Assembly (NCBI RefSeq): GCF_029784135.1
Contig: NC_073744.1
Coordinates: 79,773,935-79,837,934, forward strand
Source: Toxorhynchites rutilus septentrionalis
Lineage: Eukaryota > Arthropoda > Insecta > Diptera > Culicidae
Reading direction: 5' to 3'
DNA: 64,000 bases
Below, one piece after another: positions 44,022-59,540 of this stretch. Under the pieces are notes generated by a model that worked only from the letters and a program-made list of their open reading frames with translations, did not search any database and was not told the DNA's origin. The first letter of the stretch is position 1. Every line of letters begins with the position of its first letter. The position numbers and the translations under genes are program-made.

Positions 44022-46490
44022 TTGTGCCGCAATGTGCAACGCGGAAACATTAGTAAACTTAAAGTGCAGTGCAAGACAATTGACGATTATCGCAAAATTG
44101 TGAACGCGCTAGAGAAGGGAAAAACTTTGTATTATACCTACCACTTGAAATCTTGGAAAGGTCTAACTGTGGTGCTGAAAGGCATAGAACAGAGTGTTTC
44201 ACCCGATGACATAAAAAACGTTCTAACCGACAAGGGTTTTGAAGTGGCTTCGGTAACTAATATGTTGAACCGATTTAAAAAGCCATAGCCGCTTTATAGA
44301 GAAGAACTAGAGCCATCATCAAGAAAATTGTAGCCGGGTGAAGTGCATCCAATTTATAAAGTCACCCGACTTTTAAAACGAGTAGTGATGTTTGAGGAGC
44401 CGCACAAACAGATTGGCCCTGTGTAGTGTCACAACTGCCAAGAATACGGGCATACCAAAGGGTATTGTAACCTTCCAGCAGTCTACGTAGTCTGCAGTGG
44501 TATACATGAGACAAAAACATGCCCAGTCTCAGCATCAGATCCAAAAAATGCAGCAACTGCGGTGGCAACCACACTGCAAACTACAGGGGTTCCCTGTATA
44601 CACAACATTAAAGAAAAAACCGCAAGAATCTCGACAAAAAGCTGCAACTAGCAGGCCTGTAAACCATTAGCAAACTCTGCAACCAACGGTAAATACAGCC
44701 ACACTCCCGAAACCCCAACATCCTGGTTTCACGCCTACACCTAGTACATCGTATAGGGATGCTCTACTCTCCCAACTTCCAACACCAATCATTCCTCTCG
44801 CGCTCATATGGTAATATGGCCAGTTACAAGTATTTGAGGGTTCAATTATGCAACTCATGACATCAATGCAAACAATGATGCACGAAATGTTGCACAGCCA
44901 GCAACTTCTCATCCAAAAATTACAATGTTCAAAATAAATACATAACCATTCGAATGAAATTAAACTATTCATGACCCAACACGACATTGAAGTTTTTCTC
45001 ATCAATGACACTCATCTGACGGATCACTACAACATCAAAGTCACGGGATATGATTTGTATGGTACAAATTTATTTATTCATTTTATTTAAGAGGGTATTC
45101 TAGTGTAGAGACACGAATTTGGGACGTTTTTCGAGTTCCGTAAAATTAGAACAAAGAATATTTCTACTATCCATTATATCATGATTTGTTCATCTATATT
45201 TTAACAATAAAACAAAAATTGAACGGAGTAAAAATATTCATATCTAGAATAGTTAAGAGCAGATGAAGTGAAAGGTTTCAAAAAAAAATGTGCCATGGCG
45301 TACACGATTCCAACCCTTCTGGTTATCTGAAACTGAAAAAATCAAACAAATTCTGATGCCTCATGAACCTCGGACAAGTCAAAAACATCTTTTTTTAACA
45401 AAATGGCAGCCGTTTGAAAAACAAAATTGGGTTCAAAACGTTTTTTCTCACGTTTCTCGATTTTTTAAAAATAGTAAAATTTCAAAAATGTCGTTTTTCA
45501 GAGGTTCATGCGATAGAGAGATGCCTGCAGATTCTATCCATATAAATTCGACATGAATCGGTTCAGTAGAACTTGAGATATCGTGTACGCCTAGTTTCGA
45601 GAAATCAACGTTATCACAGACTCTGGCTATGACATTGCATCATGCGGCGATCCGATACATTGGCCAGAGGATCTCGCACGACTTCCGGACCTGCTAGATT
45701 TCGCTGTCACAAAAAAACATTAATAGTAAACGAATTCGATCGAAGCTACTTCTGGACTTATCATCTGATCGCTCACCAATATTCATGGAATACTTCATAG
45801 AAAGGGAAGTGAAGCAGACGTCATCCAATCTCACTAACTTTTCAACGAATTGGCCAAAATATAAGACACTATATCTCTTCTAACATTCTCGATCTACCTC
45901 TGGATAACGAACATCATATCGAGGACGCAGTTAACCAGCTCAGTGTACTCATGAAGAATGCTGCGAAGATAGCTACCCCTCCAATGAAGACCCAGAAAAC
46001 CAAAACAATGTTTCTGCCTCCCACATAAAAGCAGCAGTTGCAGAAAAGCGACGACTAAGACGTATCTGGCAAAACAAACGATCGCCAGAATCTAAAAACC
46101 AATTTAACATGGTACAACGTAAATTAAGAAAGCTATTACAAGACGAGAAAGAAGAAAAATTCCATAATTACTTAACTGAATTGTCGCCAAATCAAGATAC
46201 TAATTATTCACTATGGAAGGCAACTAAGAATCTAAAAGGACCTTAGTTACAGATCCCACCGTTTAGAATGCCCTCTGGTAATTGGGCTAGAAGTGACGAT
46301 GAAAAAACAGCAACTTTTGCAAACCATCTTCAAAAAGTTTTCACTCCGAACCAATCGGGACCTAATCAAGAAACGCTCGAATTTTCTGGTGCTATAAACC
46401 AACACAAAATGAAAATCAAACATCGGCTGGTGAGACATGTTATCAAAAATGATATCAATGGTGATACATGTTTTGGAGACAACTTTATAT
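44022..46490 (+). pseudogene. Jockey-type LINE, decayed ORF1 and ORF2
   Basis: ORF1 begins near 44022 and gives a Gag-like block (VQCKTIDDYRKIVNALEKGK). After a stop at 44286-44288, in other frames, come three zinc knuckles, the first reading CHNCQEYGHTKGYC near 44427-44468. ORF2 starts near 44940 with an endonuclease fragment containing FLINDTHLTDHYNI. It is then cut by MITE sequence (45091-45604) and resumes with PIHWPEDLARLPDLLDFAV and LSSDRSPI, the C-terminal half of an APE-type endonuclease. The linker to the reverse transcriptase follows (YSLWKATKNLKGP). The sequence ends near 46490 before the reverse transcriptase. Many stops and frameshifts show age. Zinc-knuckle ORF1 plus APE endonuclease indicates the jockey group. 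Confidence 0.82.
45091..45604 (-). mobile_element. TTAA MITE copy inside the jockey-type LINE, right end lost
   Basis: It begins after TTAA (45087-45090) with GAGGGTATTCTAGTGTAGAG and follows the reverse complement of 38160-38670 as far as the tttcgagaaa block. There it meets LINE endonuclease sequence directly. The other terminus and its TTAA are missing. About 100 bp near 45280-45380 are extra compared with the complete copy. Confidence 0.65.
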
Positions 46491-46810
46491 TATAATGAAA
46501 AGTATCAGTAACAATGTTGGAAATGTATAGACAAAGGGTTAAATATAAGTCAGAAATATGTGTTTTAAGTAATTAAATAACATGATGTAAAAATTTCCAT
46601 TCAAATTTTAACATTTGAAAACTGGCTTCGTGTCTTCTAATCTAATAGATATTACACTGACGAGTTGGAGACTCAAACTATGGTCCCTAATTAAAAGTCG
46701 CCACCAGACGTCGACACTATTCCAAATGCACTCTTTGTCAAAAAGTTGATGGTTCTGGGCCTAGGGCCACGGAAGGTATCTTGGCATAGTCACTGTGATT
46801 GTGTGTAGTA

Positions 46811-47789
46811 GGGGAAAAGGGAGGAATTTGGACCACCTAAGCAAATCGCCTAATATTTCCAAACCAATACAGTCTAAATAAAAAAGGTCAGATTGTATAC
46901 TGAGCTACACTTGTTTTCACTCAATAAATAATGTTCAATCATTATATAAAGCCTCAATCTACCAAATATATCATAAAATAAAAGAGACGATTTTTGGACA
47001 TTAAAATTTGATGCGGGGTGATTTGGACCGCCTGTGGGGTGATTTGGTCCAGTGTGTGTTTCATCGAAAAAAAACATACTTATGTTTATATAAAGTAGTT
47101 TGGGATAATGTTACAATCAGTAACAATGTTTTGGGATCGATACCAGGTGTCTTGGCCAGATTCCAGACCAGAAAAGTTGGATTGACATCATCTCGAATTT
47201 TGCATGAATCTTTTCACTGTTGGTCGAGCATTTTCAAACACTTTTGATGCTTGGTCAAAGAAAATCCGTTCTAGATGGCCTGAGTTGCTCTTTCAAGCTC
47301 CTCCTTCTTCCAACGTTGTCTGTCCATCCTCTTTTTGTAATTCAGCGGCATCTGGAATCAATGAGACCAAAGAAAAATCTCAAACCTGTAGGACCAATTC
47401 ACCCCACAGAAACGTGTCCATGTCACCCCACACAACACGCAAAAATTAAAATGAAATTAATTTCATTTATTGTTATCAAACCTACAGTTTCGCTACATCA
47501 AATTGTTCCTCTTCTGTAGGCGAACAGAACTCTACTGCACAATACACGAAAAGTTTGTTAAATCAGCGAGAAAAACCTTAAAACCACGATCGGAAAACTC
47601 ACATTTTTTGACGCTTTAAGTACTTGATGTATTTATGCTACCGTTTCCCTCTACTTGTGAAGTTTTACCAAAGTGTTTTTACTTTAGGTACATACGGTTC
47701 AACAATAGAAGGAAATGACATCATAGAAAATCCAAGTTGAGCCGTAATTTTTGAGATAAAGGGGTGGTCCAAATCACCCCGTGTTACCC
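46811..47789. mobile_element. TA-flanked MITE, copy 1
   Basis: A 979-bp element whose right end, read inward, is GGGTAACACGGGGTGATTTG followed by GACCACC. The left end is a diverged inverted match (GAGGAATTTGGACCACC). TA stands at 46809-46810 and 47790-47791. Frames of 60-99 codons inside are shared with the 51361 copy but have no recognised domain. Confidence 0.72.
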
Positions 47790-47791
47790 TA

Positions 47792-50530
47792 ACTGCATTC
47801 GAATTGAGTTTTTCCATTGTTTAAAATCTGTTTTTTTTTCTCTTTTGATACATCAAATGGAATCCCTGAAAAAACCGTTTCCTGTATGAACTTCTATCCT
47901 TGAAACGGGATAGGTGAGATAATGTGGTAGAATTCGGAAACATAAAATCCGGAAGGTCAAGGCATGGTTTAATTCATAGGGGCTTTAAATCTGGACTGCT
48001 CAGCTTGTTTACCAAATCAAAACCATGTCAAGAACTTGTGAGGAGTGATCGTACATATAGTAGATGCAGCTTACAAGCAGTATGAGTGATTTGATAGCTT
48101 AAACGAACAGTATCCTCTGCGCAGATTGATCGAAACCACCCCGAATGGGTTATTTGAACCGATTGAGAACCAAAGATGATTTATGAATTAGAAACATATT
48201 GTAATTCATGTGAAATTTACGTGAATTTTGTAAAGAAGTGAGAGTTTTTCCATCTGGTTTTCTAGTTATGAAACACAGGAATTTTTGTTTTTTGAATATT
48301 TCGCACCTGGACACAACAATAAGGTTCAAATGGCCAGTCTTATAAATGGAGATAGTTATTATATACTACACTAAATACTTCAGTTCAACCGACTTCTTAC
48401 ACATCTTTGGAAATTCATAAAAATGAAGTGGTTCTATATGTATGAAAAAATGAAGTGGTTCTATATGTATGAAACGCGATTAACCTTCCAATCCTTTCTT
48501 ATTTCGTTCCACGAATAATATCGGGCGAAAGCAGCTTTACAATTTTCTACCAATACAATATCAAGCTCTCGTGGTTTAGCCATGAATATACAAAAAACTT
48601 AAAAAAAGTTTTTTTGAAATAATCACATTTTCTTCTATTGTGATTATACTTTTCGTGAAAAATCATACCAAATCATGAAAAGTGGAATCTAAAATAATAA
48701 TAATAACATAACATTGAAAAAAGAGATATATCTTCCAACATGAAAAAAAGGTTTCATCGCCAATAATTGGACAATTTTGTCATTGCTAGACGCTGATACG
48801 AAACGACTGTGAAAATAGTTTAAAAGGATAGCACCAGCAAGCTTACTGGACAGCTGCAAGGCTATTCATGTGTCCAAAATCAGGTGTGTATCAGCTACTC
48901 CCCATGTGTTTGTGTTATCATCGCGTTCCGCTCGTTATGCAAATTACACGCAGTTTCATTTTCGCGTTGGGCACATTCTCTGCCTGCGTTGAAGGTGACA
49001 TATCGCGATTATTCAATTTCCCGGATCGGTTATGCAAAAATTGATAGGTAGCGTATTACATCCCTCCAGCGTATTTGGCCATCTCGTAGAGGAGGTGCTT
49101 GTTTTCGTCGAACATTCCAATGGATAACGTATAAAGTTTCACTCTGTGATATGAGAATTTCCCATTGACACGCGCCATAAATCGTAACAATTTTGTGTGA
49201 ACATATCACTGTACCCATGTATACATCACAAACTAGAATTGTGGAGCGAGTTCTTTGACAAATATTTTTTTGCGGACATACAATTATTTTGCGAATAAAT
49301 CTATCACTGTTTTATGTGCCATTATTTCACGATTTATGCGCATAAAATCATCATCATCAAGTGCTGAGTTTTATTCTAACTCTCCGGCGAACAAATTCCT
49401 AATTGGGACAGCATGTTTCCCTCTTGAATCTAGGCATTTGATAACGAATCTATTCCTACCAATTGATTTTCAATTTTTCATTTCGTTTTTTGTTGTTTTG
49501 CTAGACTCTCGTTTCGATCGCCCCCGCTCTGTTTACGGAAAGTACTTTCACGCTGTAATAAAACCCAATTCGGCGATGATTTGTGGGACGCTCTTCGCCC
49601 CACGGGAAGGGAGTTGTAACGATAGGATGCGCGGCCTTCAGCTATCGATACCCCCACGGCGGGATTGTTGCTGTAGACACAGAAAAAAATATAGATTCCG
49701 TCGGCACCAAGATGAAAGCCCTTGCTGTAAGCATTGGGAGCTAACAATCATCAATCATAATATTTATTGCTGGGGTTCAATAACAGAAAAAAAGTAGAAC
49801 ATGTTATGGAACGAAAAGTTGGGATCAAAAAAAAACTCAGCGCTTGAAGTGCCTGCGAACGAAACGAGCAGTCATTTTAAGTATCGTAAAAACATTTGTC
49901 ATTTTGTGAATAAAGCCCTGTGTCAGGGAACGACCAGTGGCAAACTTGTTATAGAATTTGTCGCACATTTATCCGCACACCCATCGAACGACAACACTTG
50001 ATTATAATTGACTTTCATTGGTGGGAAATTGGTGCCATTGTCGCGCTTGAATGCTCGGGAGGAGTAAAGTCAACAGGAAAAGGTGTGGAGCTGAAAGGTA
50101 TTGTACCATTATTCTCCGATAAGTTGTAAACATAAATCATCAGTCGAACAATGGATTTTATCTTCCGACAATTTTCCCTCGTATTAATCTGTTGCATCCA
50201 TTGCTAATGAATTTTCACTAGCAGACTGCTTCCGTTACGTGCCGTTCGATTTTAGAATGGTTGGTTTTAAAACGGTTTGTAACCGTAAATACTAATGAAT
50301 ATACTGAAACAAAATGGTCATGAATATTGAAACGCAACGAATTTTTAAAATAATTCTCCAAACACCAAGGCTCATGAATAAATCATTTAAAAAAAATCGA
50401 GGGTTTTATTTATTCATCCGTTCATTTTTACAGGCTCAGTTACATAAGTTTAAAGGAGCCAAACTCTTAACTATATTTCTACTAGCATATATTAACATGT
50501 TTCCTTAATTCTATGGCTAATAAAATAGGA
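47792..50530. other. Noncoding or unassigned
   Basis: 47820-47930 resembles 54090-54200 (tacatcaaatggaa, then aaccgtttcctg), so a dispersed repeat is present. The frame 49255-49797 (180 codons, TTG start) shows no domain and is probably fortuitous. The rest shows nothing recognisable. Confidence 0.4.
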
Positions 50531-50534
50531 AACC

Positions 50535-51358
50535 GAATTCTCGCGGTCGACTCGAGTTTAGCAGGGCGACACATTTTTATTAGGAAAAGGATGGGATGTA
50601 AGGAGATGTGTGTTCACACTCACACTCACATTTATATTCACATTCTCATTTCACACTGACACTTTACATTCAATTCTTAAAACGATCCTTACATCTAATA
50701 TGTATTTACAATCAAACTTATTCTAATGTTAGTAGGAAGGGAACCGATAGCTCGTGAAGGACGAAAAGAAGGAGATAAGGGTATACGGGCAATCACACAC
50801 GAAGATCGATAGCTTTAAGGAAAACATATATTTGGGACATGTAATCAAGGTCTAACCGAGCCAACACATCTCTCACCGGCACATTGGGCTGCTTTCCTCG
50901 AGCTCGAAGGGAGTTTTCTAAATTCGATCTGGCGACAAGATACAACTCGCACGACCAAACAACGTGTTCAATGTCGTGGTAACCATGGCCACAAACGCAG
51001 AGATTGCTGTCGGCAAGATTAAAACGAAAAAGAAGCGGGTCTAACGAACTGTGATTGGACATGAGTCGGGAGAAGATGCGAATAAAGTCCCGACTCAAGT
51101 CCAGAATTTTGAACCATGGTTTGAGGCTAACCTTAGGGATAATCGAGTGAAACCACCGGTCCGATTCATCTTCGTTCCATTTGCGTTGCCAGTTAGCGAT
51201 GGTATTTTTACGGACTAAAGAATAAAATTCATTGAAGGCGATTTGACACTAATAAATGTCGCCTTCAATCGCACCATCTTTGCTGATGAGTCAGCCCTCT
51301 CATTACCCGGAATTGAGCAATGTGAAGGGACCCAGACAAAGGTACAGAGGAATTGATG
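50535..51358 (-). pseudogene. RNase H-bearing LINE remnant, copy 2
   Basis: On the minus strand the remnant starts at the MITE junction 51358 with an RNase H end (GNERADSSAK-like block after a SHCSIPGNE motif). Through frameshifts it continues to a clean frame at 51098-50793, ending KAIDLRV and a stop. This carries FIRIFSRLMSNHSSLDP and CVCGHGYHDIEHVVWSC. The 3' UTR runs to about 50535 and resembles 3950-4000. It belongs to the same family type as 7563-8270 but is clearly diverged. Upstream sequence is replaced by the MITE. Confidence 0.75.
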
Positions 51359-51360
51359 TA

Positions 51361-54220
<2,860 letters not shown>

Positions 54221-54985
54221 TTATCTTCTGTTTAGTTAATTATGCAGAAGAAGACAACGAGTCATCATGTATCATTTTTAACCACAAGTATAAATAGTTA
54301 AGATCTACATAAATATAAGCCTCAGTCAAACGAATTTATGACTACAGAAATATATTATCGGTGAAAATAGCAATTTCTCCTCCGTCGTCACGTTGTCCGG
54401 AACATTGTTTGTAATGATTTTATAGCCCAGTGATGTATATTGAGTATTCTATGGCTATGAGTGCTCTCTTGGGAAGTTCGTGTAGCTGCTGTAGTAAATT
54501 AATCTCATTGGGTGCTAAGTTCTGCTTATGTATAGAAAAGGAATAGGAGAATTGGCATGTGCATTCGAGGAAGTGAAGCGGGTTCCTTAGGAAGACATAT
54601 ATAGAGAGAGCATAATATTAATATCGCGACTTCTCAAGCTACCATAATCTGATATGCATGAATATACCCATTCGATCTTCTAAATCAGCAGCCAATTAAA
54701 TTCATTAATTGCATTTTTCAATAACCAAATAACATGCTCGATATTATGACATCCTGAACGTTATTACATAAATTGTTAGTAGCAAGACCTACACGATAAA
54801 AACGTGAATTGAGCACGAATTGATTGAACCACATGCAATACAATAACTGATAAATGCCTATAATTGGTAAAGGAAGAATAGTTCATTATTCGCTTCAATT
54901 CACATTGTGAGCTAACGTCCGAATTTAGGCAAAAAGATTGCTCTGGGAAGGAAAGCGAGTGGTTAGTGCAATCGAAAACTCTTAA
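54221..54985. repeat. Paralogue of 34940-39040 without its insertions
   Basis: Collinear with the segment upstream of the host gene and lacking all four transposons found there. The corresponding empty positions are 54351-54352 (mariner), 54500-54511 (LINE end), 54531-54532 (Tc1-like) and 54618-54621 (TTAA MITE). Confidence 0.75.
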
Positions 54986-55562
54986 TGAATCGTTACATTT
55001 TTCGTAGAGTGACCCCCCTATATACAAATCAAAGACTATGTCGAAAGACATAATAGAAAATAATTATATGATTTTTTTCGAATGCTTCAAAACGAAGCTC
55101 TAACTCTTACTGAACAATTTGTTTATACAATTTCTAATATTTCCACAAATCCAAATTCATTATTCTAATATGAAATTATTAGCGGACACAGTTTTTGTTC
55201 AATACTTGCACCATTTGCGAATCATAAACGCAACGAAAAAGCCGTTTAGAAGCAAATCATGACCGATTATGATAGTGGATCATTTAAAACGATATTAGTG
55301 GTTCGCAGAGAGGTGGCAGCAGGGCTCAGCATAGTCACAGTCAACTGAGGATAATCGGCTGACTAACCGACTGACTATATCCATAGTCAGTCGGCAAATG
55401 ACTTTTGGCTCTTCACGCAGTTTCTCCGCCAAAACGACTGAACAGTCAGTCGGGCGTTTAGTCGCTATCCCCCTCTACCGACTCGACTATATCATTCCAT
55501 TCTTTCCAGTCAAATTGTCCTCATTGCATTTTTAAGTGACTTCCCCCAAAACGAATTCGTTC

Positions 55563-55566
<4 letters not shown>
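54986..55566. other. Noncoding, with a perfect 12-bp inverted repeat
   Basis: CCGACTGACTAT at 55367-55378 faces ATAGTCAGTCGG at 55383-55394 across four bases. Variants of gactgact/agtcagtc are scattered over 55340-55460. No gene recognised. Confidence 0.45.

Positions 55567-55612
<46 letters not shown>
55567..55612. repeat. CT microsatellite at the 3' end of LINE copy A
   Basis: A pure CT run, directly joined to the LINE 3' UTR, which here lacks its last ~9 bases and poly(A). A matching run lies on the other side of copy A (58200-58239). Confidence 0.9.
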
Positions 55613-55616
<4 letters not shown>

Positions 55617-58197
55617 TCACTTCTTAACTAGGCGAACCTAGCCAGAATTTTCACCTGCCCCCGGGCTTCTGAATGCCAAAGGGGGACTAGGCTCTGCGGA
55701 ATGCACGTATCTGCATGCTCGTGCTGTTTCAGTCCTGACCGAGAAATTGTCGGACAATCGCGCAGGTGCTAAGGATGACCGACTTTTGGATGCCGGCCAA
55801 TTCCTTCTCCATATTCAACACCTTTAGCGCTTCCAGAAGTGTCTTCGGGACAATTCCAGTTCCAGAGAGAACGACTGGAACAATTCTTGGGACCTCCCTT
55901 AGCCCCCACAGTTCCTTGAGCTCCACGGCCAATGGTCGGTACTTGCAGATTTTGCGACCGTGGGTCTCCTCCAGATTCTGGTTCAGTGGAATAGCGACAT
56001 CGATGATGGTGACTTTGCGGTCGCTCTTGTCGTAAACCATTATATCTGGCCGGTTGTGGTGGATCGAGAGGTCGGTCAGAACAGTGCGATCCCAGTACAG
56101 CTTGAAACGGTCATTTTCCAGGACAGGTGCAGGCAGGTACCGGTAGTTTGGTACGTTGTCTTCCAGTAGAGCACATTGGAGCGCCAGTTGTCGATGAACA
56201 ATACGGGCCACGTTGTTGTGGCGCTCGGTAATGTGCTCTATGTTTTCACCTGGTTGATGACACATCCGGCAAATGTCATCAACGTCTTGATGCCAGACGT
56301 ACCGCCTGCAGTTTCTCGTCGGCATTATCCTGTCCTGGATGGCTATCATGTCGGCTTCTACTACTGAAGAGAGTTCACCACGCGTTAGCCACAGATTAGA
56401 TGCGGCCTTGTCGACGTGTGGCCGGTCCAGTTGATGGGGGTGGGCACCATGCACTGCCTTCTGCTTCCAAGCTGCAATCTTCTCCTCCACTGTCTGCAGA
56501 TTGCAGTTGAGTTGGTACTCCGCTTGCGCCAAGTGCAGAGCGCTGTATCCTCTGTCGGCGGCGCAGACAGCCCGGTATAGCGCGTTTTGGTTGGCGCGTT
56601 CTGCGAAGTACTCGCGCAGTTGTCGTACCTGGGCAACACACAGTGCAGATATGTCGACTATTCCAAGTCCCCCTTCTTTGCGTGGCAGTGAAACTCTCTC
56701 CAGTGCCGATTGAGGATGGTGCATTCCGGCCTCTTTAAATGCTTTCCTCATCCTCCTCTCAAGGTCCTCTAGGTCAGTTTTGCTCCATTTGACTACACCA
56801 AAACTGAAGGTCAGCAGGGGAACCGCGAATGTGTTGATCGCGCGTACCTTGTTCCCCGCGTTGAGGAAAGTCCTCAGGACACAGTTCACTCGACTCAAGA
56901 ACTTGTCTCGCAGCTCCGTCTTGATGTCGGAGTGGCGAATCCCGGTGAGCTGTCGGAATCCAAGATATTTATAGGATTCGCCACGAACCATGTCTCTTAT
57001 GAACTCGCCGTCATAGACCTCGTAACCTCCGGATTCGGTAAGCTGCCCTTTCAGCAGATGGACACAGCGGCACTTGTCGAGGCCGAACTCCATGCAAATG
57101 TCCCTGCTTATGTCTTCGACAACCCGGATAGCTACACCTAGACGCTGACGTGAATCAGCGTAGACCTTGAGATCATCCATGTAGAAGGTATGGGTCACTT
57201 CTTCGTGGGCGCCGTCGCCATACCTTATTTTATAGCCATGACCGTTTCTATTGAGCGTCCTACTGAGGGGGTTCAATGCCAGACAAAACCAAAGCGGGCT
57301 GAAAGAGTCGCCTTGGAATATCCCCCTCTTTATCTGCAGCGTTCTAGACTGCAACACATTTTCTCCATCACTGAGGTGCAGAGACGTACTCCACTGCCTC
57401 ATCGCATGCTGCAGGAACCTAACGACGAAGGGATCAATTTTGTAGAGCTCCAATACCCGGACGAGAAACGAGTGAGGTATGGAGTCATAAGCCTTCCTGT
57501 AATCGATATAGGCCATGCTTAGGTTCCGCTGGTTATAAACCGCCTGGCCGACTATGGCTGCGTCGATGATGGCCTGGTCTTTGCAGCCATGCGTATTTTT
57601 CCTGCATCCTTTCTGCCCTTCTGCGATGATGTGATGCTGTTCGCAGTGAGCAGAAACTTTGGCGGTAATTATGCTGCTCAGTATTTTGTACAGACTCGAT
57701 AGGCACGTTATCGGTCTGTACTTTGATGGGTTCAATGTGTTGCTGTCTTTCGGGAGGAGGAAGGTGACGCCACGGGTGGCGAATTCAGGAAGGTTGTGTG
57801 GGTCACGTAGCACCTTGTTGAAGCACTCAGCTATCTTTGGATGTGCGACGGTCAGCTTCTTGTGCCAGAAGTTCTGAACACCATCGGGGCCCGGTGCTGC
57901 CCAGTTCCTCAGGTACCGCGAGGCTTCGCGGACATCGTTCTCTCCGACGATGATAGCTGGCATCTCTCCAATTTCACCACAACTCTCCTCCTCCCGTCTT
58001 AACCACATTTGCCCGTCGCGATGTTCTACTGGGGTCTCCCAAATACCAGCCCAGAAGTTCGTCACATCGCTAATATCTGGCAAACCTTCGCGGTAGTCGG
58101 GCTTCTCGTCGCTAATGTGGTCGTAGAACGCTTTCTCGTTATCTCTGAACATCCGATTTTGTTCCTGGCGCTTTGCAGAGTCAGAGTAACGTTTCAG

Positions 58198-58199
<2 letters not shown>
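55613..58199 (-). mobile_element. Restriction-endonuclease LINE, copy A (5' truncated)
   Basis: Minus strand. The 3' UTR is 55613-55728 and the body runs to 58199, where the match to copy C stops at cagcc. CT microsatellite borders both sides, so the copy either inserted into a CT tract or gained the tract at both junctions. Confidence 0.85.
55729..58199 (-). pseudogene. LINE ORF, copy A: 5' truncated and missing a zinc-motif segment
   Basis: The frame is open from the truncation point at 58199, with its first ATG at 58152, to the stop at 55729. It encodes the reverse transcriptase, zinc motif and endonuclease; YMDD and the GDS.SP block are intact. Compared with copy C, 36 bases are missing at 56229/56230. 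This removes the 12 residues MGGCPVLANAAY, including the last cysteine of the CCHC motif. The N-terminal ~400 residues, with the Myb-like domain, are absent. It is unlikely to be functional, although the frame is uninterrupted. Confidence 0.85.

Positions 58200-58239
<40 letters not shown>
58200..58239. repeat. TC microsatellite between LINE copies A and B
   Basis: Pure TC run, followed by a short T run that is the poly(A) tail of copy B read on the plus strand. Confidence 0.9.
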
Positions 58240-58248
<9 letters not shown>

Positions 58249-59540
58249 TGGCAGACTTATCTCACTTCTTAACTAGGCGAACCTAGCCAGAATTTTCACC
58301 TGCCCCCGGGCTTCTGAATGCCAAAGGGGGACTAGGCTCTGCGGAATGCACGTATCTGCATGCTCGTGCTGTTTTAGTCCTGACCGAGGAATTGTCGGAC
58401 AATCGCGCAGGTGCTAAGGATGACCGACTTTTGGATGCCGGCCAATTCCTTCTCGATGTTCAACACCTTTAGCGCTTCCAGAAGTGTCTTCGGGATAATT
58501 CCAGTTCCAGAGAGAACGACTGGAACAATTCTTGGGACCTCCCTTAGCCCCCACAGTTCCTTGAGCTCCACGGCCAATGGTCGGTACTTGCAGATTTTGC
58601 GACCGTGGGTCTCCTCCAGATTCTGGTTTAGTGGAATAGCGACATCGATGATGGTGACTTTGCGGTCGCTCTTGTCGTAAACCATTATATCTGGGCGGTT
58701 GTGGTGGATCGAGAGGTCGGTCAGAACAGTGCGATCCCAGTACAGCTTGAAACGGTCATTTTCCAGGACAGGTGCAGGCAGGTACCGGTAGTTTGGTACG
58801 TTGTCTTCCAGTAGAGCACATTGGAGCGCCAGTTGTCGATGAACAATACGGGCCACGTTGTTGTGGCGCTCGGTGTAGGCTGCGTTGGCCAAAACGGGAC
58901 AGCCTCCCATAATGTGCTCTATGTTTTCACCTGGTTGATGGCACATCCGGCAAATGTCATCAACGTCTTGATGCCAGACGTACCGCCTGCAGTTTCTCGT
59001 CGGCATTATCCTGTCCTGGATGGCTATCATGTCGGCTTCTACTACTGAAGAGAGTTCACCACGCGTTAGCCACAGATTAGATGCGGCCTTGTCGACGTGT
59101 GGCCGGTCCAGTTGATGGGGGTGGGCACCATGCACTGCCTTCTGCTTCCAAGCTGCAATCTTCTCCTCCACTGTCTGCAGATTGCAGTTGAGTTGGTACT
59201 CCGCTTGCGCCAAGTGCAGAGCGCTGTATCCTCTGTCGGCGGCGCAGACAGCCCGGTATAGCGCGTTTTGGTTGGCGCGTTCTGCGAAGTACTCGCGCAG
59301 TTGTCGTACCTGGGCAACACACAGTGCAGAAATGTCGACGATTCCAAGTCCCCCTTCTTTGCGTGGTAGTGAAACTCTCTCCAGTGCCGATTGAGGATGG
59401 TGCATTCCGGCCTCTTTGAATGCTTTCCTCATCCTCCTCTCAAGGTCCTCTAGGTTAGTTTTGCTCCATTTGACTACACCAAAACTGAAGGTCAGCAGGG
59501 GAACCGCGAATGTGTTGATCGGCTGGTTGATGACACATCC
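58240..59540 (-). mobile_element. Restriction-endonuclease LINE, copy B (strongly 5' truncated)
   Basis: Poly(A) (T run near 58240-58249), complete 3' UTR and the C-terminal third of the ORF, ending at 59520-59522 with gtgttgatcg. An 18-base piece, 59523-59540, follows that is not the expected continuation but matches 56250-56267 of copy A. The poly(A) of copy C comes directly after it. Confidence 0.85.
58374..59520 (-). pseudogene. LINE ORF, copy B: C-terminal part only
   Basis: Encodes the post-reverse-transcriptase region, the intact CCHC motif and the endonuclease domain, nearly identical to copy C. The reverse transcriptase and N-terminus are missing. The first in-frame ATG is at 59432, but upstream codons to the truncation point are also open. 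Confidence 0.85.

Noticed and set aside
49255..49797. A 180-codon plus-strand frame
   Set aside because: It starts at TTG, has no domain or composition bias of a real protein, and lacks splice or polyadenylation context. Kept only as a remark.
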